A stretch of DNA of 11,668 nucleotides from Kiloniellales bacterium (GTDB lineage: Bacteria > Pseudomonadota > Alphaproteobacteria > Kiloniellales > JAKSDN01): assembly GCA_022360075.1 (NCBI GenBank), contig JAKSDN010000682.1, positions 1 to 11,668 of the forward strand, in the 5' to 3' direction. The translations under genes and the position numbers were made by a program. The notes under the pieces are model-generated. The model did not search any database and had not been told where the DNA came from. It saw nothing but the letters and a program-made list of their open reading frames with translations. Shown in pieces: positions 9,282 to 11,668 of this stretch. Each line of letters opens with the position of its first letter. The first letter of the stretch is position 1.

Positions 9282-9461
9282 TCAGGTCTCCACGGTGTCG
9301 GCTATGCGAAGAAGCCGGTAGGCAACACCAGACCAGTAGTCGTAACCCTCCGGTGTTTCTTCCCAGACGAAAGCGCTGTAGAGCTGATCCCGAGCGTATC
9401 GTGTTAGGTCCTTGTCTGTTTTCATTCGGGCGTGGTCGTATTTGATGTCTTCGGTATCCAT
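9282..9461 (-). CDS. Small hypothetical acidic protein (59 aa)
   Basis: Short complete ORF beginning MDTEDIKYDHARMKTDKDLT and ending LLRIADTVET. AAGGAG sits seven bases before the ATG, an excellent Shine-Dalgarno. The protein is acidic and rich in Tyr/Trp in its middle (TPEGYDYWSGVAYRLL), with no membrane span, cysteine pair or known motif. It is followed immediately by the next gene's ATG (TGAATG), so the two are coupled. The sequences around the two start codons are nearly identical, suggesting a repeated translational signal. Small genes of this kind are typical of phage early or accessory regions. Function unknown. Confidence 0.6.
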   Translation of the reverse strand: MDTEDIKYDHARMKTDKDLTRYARDQLYSAFVWEETPEGYDYWSGVAYRLLRIADTVET

Positions 9462-9499
9462 TCAGGTCTCCTTGGTTCGGGCGTGTGAGTAGAGACAAC

Positions 9500-9519
9500 C
9501 ACTCCGATGGCGCGGAGTG
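9500..9519. promoter_or_regulatory. Palindrome upstream of the small-gene pair, possible operator
   Basis: CACTCCG (9500-9506) and CGGAGTG (9513-9519) are perfect 7-base arms around a 6-base centre, located 39-58 bases before the ATG at 9461. No T tract follows on either strand, so a protein-binding operator is more likely than a terminator. Regulator unknown. Confidence 0.4.
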
Positions 9520-9571
9520 TTCGGCGTGTTAGGGGTCTGCAGTAATCAGGATGAAGGGTAGGGAGCGGCGC

Positions 9572-9589
9572 GACCGAGACCGAGACCGA
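9572..9589. repeat. Three tandem GACCGA hexamers
   Basis: GACCGA is repeated three times without interruption in the divergent intergenic region. It may be a simple microsatellite or iterated binding site; the length is too short to decide. Confidence 0.45.
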
Positions 9590-9657
9590 CGCGGACCTAT
9601 TTCTGCGCCTCGCCGAATGCTAGAAGATCTGGCAAGCGGATCTAACCGGCGAAGGTG

Positions 9658-10360
9658 ATGTCATATTTCGGAGAGATCTGGAAGGGTCGGGTAAGGCGGT
9701 TTTGGTGGCTGCGGGGTGTGGCGGGCGCGGTGACGCTCACTGCACTTGTGCCAAATATCGTCGACTTAAGTCGTTATGAGTTTCTGAGAGCGTTTCACGC
9801 CCTCATTGTGGGGTGGAACGTTGTGGCTGCGCGGCTGGGCTACATAATAGGTAAGATACCATTTGTTCCTGAGCTAAGTGGAGAAGTGATAAGTACTTTC
9901 TTTTTTTCCTTGTCTATTGTTTTTCCTATAGCATTCGCGATAGTGACCACCACCCTTAGAAAAAACATATCAAAATTCATTTACTATTTACACTTAGCAA
10001 TTAAATTGTTTTTTTTCTTTTCAGATTTTTTATTCATTTACTGTTGTATATTATTCTATCATGAAAGGAGCCAAGCCAGAAATAGATCTTCTATTTCTTT
10101 ATCCAGATCAAAAATATATCGTAATAGACTCACATATGAACACAATTTTCTTTACTATAGTTTTCATATATTTATCCTATGCCCTTTACCGATTACCAGA
10201 CTTCCGAAAAGGGGTTATCTATACAGTGACCTTTGTAGTTTCGATCGAAGTGATGTATTTGCTCCAGCTACCGTGGTTTACCGACCAGATCAACAGCTTT
10301 GCCTGCGAAACTTTGAGTGATCCCCCGGAAAGCTGCATTGAAGGGGCGGAAGGAAATTAG
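9658..10360 (+). pseudogene. AT-rich multispanning membrane protein, apparently frameshifted
   Basis: The first frame begins MSYFGEIWKGRVRRFWW (ATG at 9658; GTG at 9655 is possible) and runs through hydrophobic segments at about residues 18-35, 45-65, 78-98 and 107-120. After the T8 run at 10009-10016 this frame becomes Arg/Ser-rich and stops at 10320. The frame one base over, open from 9998, instead gives a good continuation: MKGAKPEIDLLFLYPDQ, then two clear spans in NTIFFTIVFIYLSYAL and VIYTVTFVVSIEVMYLL, ending ...SCIEGAEGN at 10360. Removing one T yields a single 233-aa membrane protein. The second part has no ribosome-binding site of its own at 10061, which favours one broken gene over two. 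The middle is extremely AT-rich. No family is recognised. Sequencing error or programmed slippage on the T run remain possible. Confidence 0.6.
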
Positions 10361-10439
10361 GATACACCCGGCGATTTCCTTGAAGCTCCCCACCGTGTCA
10401 CTAAGTATTGTCTGTTGACTACAGCGACAGGAGGAGCCT

Positions 10440-10529
10440 ATGGAGGTTCTTACTGCTGTAGCTGACACAGCGACCGTCTTAGTCGCTATCGTCTTCTTGG
10501 CGGAGTGGCTGAGGCAGAAGCTCCGATAA
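10440..10529 (+). CDS. 29-aa single-span membrane peptide
   Basis: A very small ORF, MEVLTAVADTATVLVAIVFL followed by AEWLRQKLR, preceded by AGGAGGAG with five or six bases to the ATG, a near-ideal Shine-Dalgarno. It has one hydrophobic stretch (about residues 4-21) with a positively charged C-terminal tail, the layout of holin-like or type I toxin peptides and of small regulatory membrane proteins. It lies 79 bases after the broken membrane gene. A 65-aa ORF overlaps its 3' end in another frame. Function is unknown; the strength of the ribosome-binding site is the main argument that it is real. Confidence 0.55.
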   Translation: MEVLTAVADTATVLVAIVFLAEWLRQKLR

Positions 10530-10702
10530 AGTCAGTTAGGAACTTGGCCGGGGACTATGCTCTCTGGGCCAAAGCGGCCACGAACCGTAGTTGGCTTGTA
10601 GCTGGCGGCCTCTTTCCTAACGAAGACCATCCGGCCCTCACTCGGAGACACACGCGGTGTCTCCTGGCGAAGGTCGGCCAGTTCTCCTCCCCACTTCAGT
10701 AG
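10505..10702 (+). CDS. Doubtful 65-aa ORF overlapping the small membrane peptide
   Basis: A GTG-initiated ORF reading VAEAEAPIKSVRNLAGDYAL and onward, ending in SSPLQ. It overlaps the last 25 bases of the 29-aa gene. Its only Shine-Dalgarno-like bases (GGCGGA) abut the start codon, so initiation would be weak or depend on re-initiation. It converges on, and overlaps by 7 bases, the minus-strand gene ending at 10696. No motif is recognised. It is listed because otherwise the stretch 10530-10695 would be empty; it could well be non-coding. Confidence 0.25.
   Translation: MAEAEAPIKSVRNLAGDYALWAKAATNRSWLVAGGLFPNEDHPALTRRHTRCLLAKVGQFSSPLQ
10644..10664. repeat. Perfect 8-bp stem-loop near convergent gene ends
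   Basis: GGAGACAC (10644-10651) and GTGTCTCC (10657-10664) flank the 5-base loop ACGCG. It lies about 30 bases beyond the stop (10696) of the minus-strand gene pair, and upstream of the stop of the doubtful plus-strand ORF. Neither side has a T tract, so it is at best a Rho-assisted or 3'-stabilising structure. Confidence 0.4.
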
Positions 10703-10941
10703 ATGTGTAGGGTCTCGATGTCGTAGACGGAGAGCCAGAAGCGCGCGCCGTTCCGCTCTCCCTCCTCATCGACAGGGCGCAATAGTAGCTTACCCTCGGG
10801 ATAGCGGATGCTTTCTACGCGGACGCTCTTCACGTCTTGGCCGTTGACCCGGACGGTACACCACTGCCGCGCCATCGCGTTAAGTGCGTCCCAGATGAGT
10901 TCCCCGCCGTCTCGGATTGAGTTGTCCCAGGTGATGTTCAT
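10696..10941 (-). CDS. Small hypothetical protein (81 aa)
   Basis: Complete ORF beginning MNITWDNSIRDGGELIWDAL and ending VYDIETLHIY. It is hydrophilic with alternating beta-like stretches (WCTVRVNGQDVKSVRV, KLLLRPVDEEG, RFWLSVYDIETL), suggesting a small beta-rich fold; there is no membrane span or known catalytic motif. Its ATG shares one base with the preceding gene's TGA (TGATG), so it is translationally coupled. It is the last gene of the small minus-strand cluster that begins with a zinc-ribbon remnant. Function unknown; the context suggests a phage or island accessory protein. Confidence 0.6.
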   Translation of the reverse strand: MNITWDNSIRDGGELIWDALNAMARQWCTVRVNGQDVKSVRVESIRYPEGKLLLRPVDEEGERNGARFWLSVYDIETLHIY

Positions 10942-11135
10942 CAGATCGCCTCTTGTAGCTCAGCCGAGATCCGCCGGGCGTCCTCAGCCTGGCTTTCGAA
11001 CTGTTCGGTAAGGTGCGGGTAGCCGAGTTTCTTGGACGTCTGGGCGATCTCGCCCCAAAGGTGCGCAGCGTTGTCCATCGCCTGGACCACTAGCCACGGA
11101 TCGTCCTCTTGCGAGAAGGTGAAGTTCACGACCAT
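10941..11135 (-). CDS. Small hypothetical helical protein (64 aa)
   Basis: Complete ORF starting MVVNFTFSQEDDPWLVVQAM, predicted mostly helical (SKKLGYPHLTEQFESQAEDARRISAELQEAI) and acidic. It has one of the strongest Shine-Dalgarno sequences possible: AAGGAGGTGATC (11151-11140) is complementary to the last twelve bases that pair at the 16S rRNA 3' end, with GGAGG nine bases before the ATG. This signal is embedded in the last codons of the truncated zinc-ribbon gene, whose TGA ends one base before the ATG. It is coupled to the following 81-aa gene. No family is recognised. Confidence 0.65.
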   Translation of the reverse strand: MVVNFTFSQEDDPWLVVQAMDNAAHLWGEIAQTSKKLGYPHLTEQFESQAEDARRISAELQEAI

Positions 11136-11136
11136 C

Positions 11137-11206
11137 TCAGATCACCTCCTTCTCCTCATAGGCTAACGCCCCGCATTCAGGGCACTCCCCAACAGGGACG
11201 GCCCCT
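11137..11206 (-). pseudogene. C-terminal remnant of a CPxCG zinc-ribbon protein cut by IS21
   Basis: On the minus strand, the frame ending at TGA 11139-11137 reads ...VPVGECPECGALAYEEKEVI. The CPECG knuckle followed by an acidic tail is typical of small phage and bacterial zinc-ribbon proteins; the second cysteine pair of the ribbon is not visible in the remaining part. Going upstream, the frame meets a TGA inside the sequence assigned to the IS left end, so the front of the gene is missing. The remaining codons are clean. It would have been the first gene of the small minus-strand cluster, and its loss may remove the cluster's native promoter. Confidence 0.55.
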
Positions 11207-11212
11207 TGTCAG

Positions 11213-11304
11213 CACCGATGCTAATTGTCCGCAAATCACCGATCTAAGGTGTCCCCTCTGGGCTGAGGCGGGTCTCTACCCTTTGGCACCGATTCGGGGT
11301 GCTG
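11213..11304 (+). repeat. Three IS21-type terminal repeats (CACCGAT-N6-TG)
   Basis: CACCGAT-GCTAAT-TGTCC (11213-11230), CACCGAT-CTAAGG-TGTCC (11237-11254) and CACCGAT-TCGGGG-TGCTG (11287-11304) share the same layout. The first two match at both ends of an 18-base unit; the third is weaker in its 3' half. Such repeats are transposase-binding sites in IS21-family elements. Confidence 0.75.
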
Positions 11305-11313
11305 GGGGGAGAG

Positions 11314-11668
11314 ATGCTCAGCCGGGAGGATTATCTGATGATCGAGGAACGAGCGGCCCGCGGGGCATATCTGAAAGACATCGCAGCTGATCTGGGGGTC
11401 CACCCGCGCACTGTGAGGCGGGCGCTGCAACGGGGCGGTGCGCCGTCAGGCAAGCGCCCTGGAGCTCGACGCAGCAAGCTCGATGCCTTCAAGGCGCAGG
11501 TTGACCAGCTGCTGCAGGCCGGGGTTTGGAACGCGGTGGTGATCCATCGCGAGATCACCGCCCAGGGCTATCAGGGCGGACTTTCGATCCTGCGCGATTA
11601 CATCCGCCCCAAGCGGGTGCTGCGCGCGAGCCGGCGCACGGTTCGCTTCGAGACCGCGCCGGGCCACC
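11314..11668 (+). CDS. istA: IS21-family transposase IstA (partial, N-terminal part)
   Basis: The 118 visible residues start MLSREDYLMIEERAARGAYL. A helix-turn-helix follows at about 20-42 (KDIAADLGVHPRTVRRALQ), the DNA-binding domain that recognises the terminal repeats. Next is the region KLDAFKAQVDQLLQAGVWNA and HREITAQGYQGGLSILRDYIR, the conserved linker that precedes the DDE/RNase H-like catalytic domain, which is off the right edge. GGGGGGAGAG lies immediately before the ATG as ribosome-binding site. IstA is the strand-transfer enzyme working with the AAA+ helper IstB. Nothing visible suggests inactivation. Confidence 0.93.
   Translation, partial: MLSREDYLMIEERAARGAYLKDIAADLGVHPRTVRRALQRGGAPSGKRPGARRSKLDAFKAQVDQLLQAGVWNAVVIHREITAQGYQGGLSILRDYIRPKRVLRASRRTVRFETAPGH

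Larger units (their letters stand above)
9462..9654. other. Divergent intergenic region with palindrome
   Basis: This 193-base gap lies between the minus-strand pair and the plus-strand membrane gene, so it probably carries promoters for both. It holds the CACTCCG/CGGAGTG palindrome and the GACCGA tandem repeat. I cannot identify convincing -35/-10 pairs. Confidence 0.5.
7050..11206. mobile_element. Phage-derived / genomic-island remnant beside tRNA-Gln
   Basis: From the tRNA to the IS21 end the content changes. There is one podovirus-like virion gene, a cut-short follower gene, many small unrecognised ORFs on both strands, and an AT-rich patch far below the GC content of the rest. Codon and base use differ from the left half. 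No integrase, terminase, portal or second att copy is seen, so the exact boundaries are unknown. The left boundary at the tRNA is an inference from common practice; the right part is interrupted by an insertion sequence. The block may extend beyond the window. Confidence 0.5.
11207..11668 (+). mobile_element. IS21-family insertion sequence, left part
   Basis: The left end is placed at TGTCAGCACCGATG, beginning with TGT at 11207. It is followed by three spaced copies of a CACCGAT-based repeat, as expected for the multiple terminal repeats of IS21 elements, and then by the istA start at 11314. The rest of the element, including istB and the right end, lies outside the window. The upstream flank is the truncated zinc-ribbon gene. 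Exact end and target duplication cannot be confirmed without the other end. Confidence 0.8.

Noticed and set aside
9244..9498. Minus-strand 84-aa open frame overlapping the two small genes
   Set aside because: It uses a different frame from the two genes with strong ribosome-binding sites, and its composition is that of a shadow frame.
10061..10360. Second part of the membrane gene as a separate 99-aa gene
   Set aside because: No Shine-Dalgarno before the ATG, and the frame is already open upstream from 9998, so joining to the first part is the better reading.
10268..10468. Minus-strand 66-aa open frame
   Set aside because: Antisense to the end of the membrane gene and to the 29-aa peptide, with no start signal or recognisable motif.

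Overview
The window is GC-rich and looks alphaproteobacterial, probably Rhodospirillales-like. The grounds are the guaB-rsmB pairing, the codon bias, a FixK/FNR-type box and the alphaproteobacterial form of tRNA-Gln. This is inference from content, not a database match. It has two halves: a tightly packed housekeeping block on the minus strand (about 1-6737), and a mobile, partly decayed block after a tRNA gene (about 7050-11668).

Housekeeping half. Read in the direction of transcription (right to left), it holds: (i) ppx/gppA-type phosphatase and rlmE, overlapping by ATGA; (ii) a universal stress protein behind a FixK/FNR-type palindrome; (iii) guaB with its own sigma70-like promoter, then rsmB and two tandemly duplicated GNAT acetyltransferases, the second running off the left edge. 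Between guaB and rsmB sits a 268-bp element. It has 36-bp terminal inverted repeats (35 of 36 matching) and encloses two further long hairpins of 94 nt each, so almost the whole element can fold into a Y-shaped three-way junction. Its CTAG ends supply the guaB stop codon and an in-frame stop just upstream of rsmB. It resembles a MITE or a large structured repeat and is the most unusual object in the window.

Mobile half. A plus-strand tRNA-Gln (CTG) at 6976-7049 marks the switch. Next to it is a 595-aa gene that looks like a podovirus internal virion/structural protein. Its ATGA-coupled downstream gene is broken after 16 codons. Then come two small minus-strand genes with duplicated Shine-Dalgarno/start sequences, and a strongly AT-rich multispanning membrane-protein gene that appears frameshifted at a T8 run. 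These are followed by a 29-aa single-span peptide behind a near-ideal Shine-Dalgarno, a doubtful 65-aa ORF, and a minus-strand cluster of two small proteins. That cluster begins with the tail of a CPxCG zinc-ribbon protein whose front has been removed. The truncation coincides with the left end of an IS21-family element, recognised by three CACCGAT-based terminal repeats and the N-terminal part of IstA, which runs off the right edge.

Together the right half reads as a phage-derived or genomic-island remnant beside a tRNA gene, eroded by deletion, frameshift and IS insertion. No integrase, second att copy, CRISPR array or rRNA is visible.
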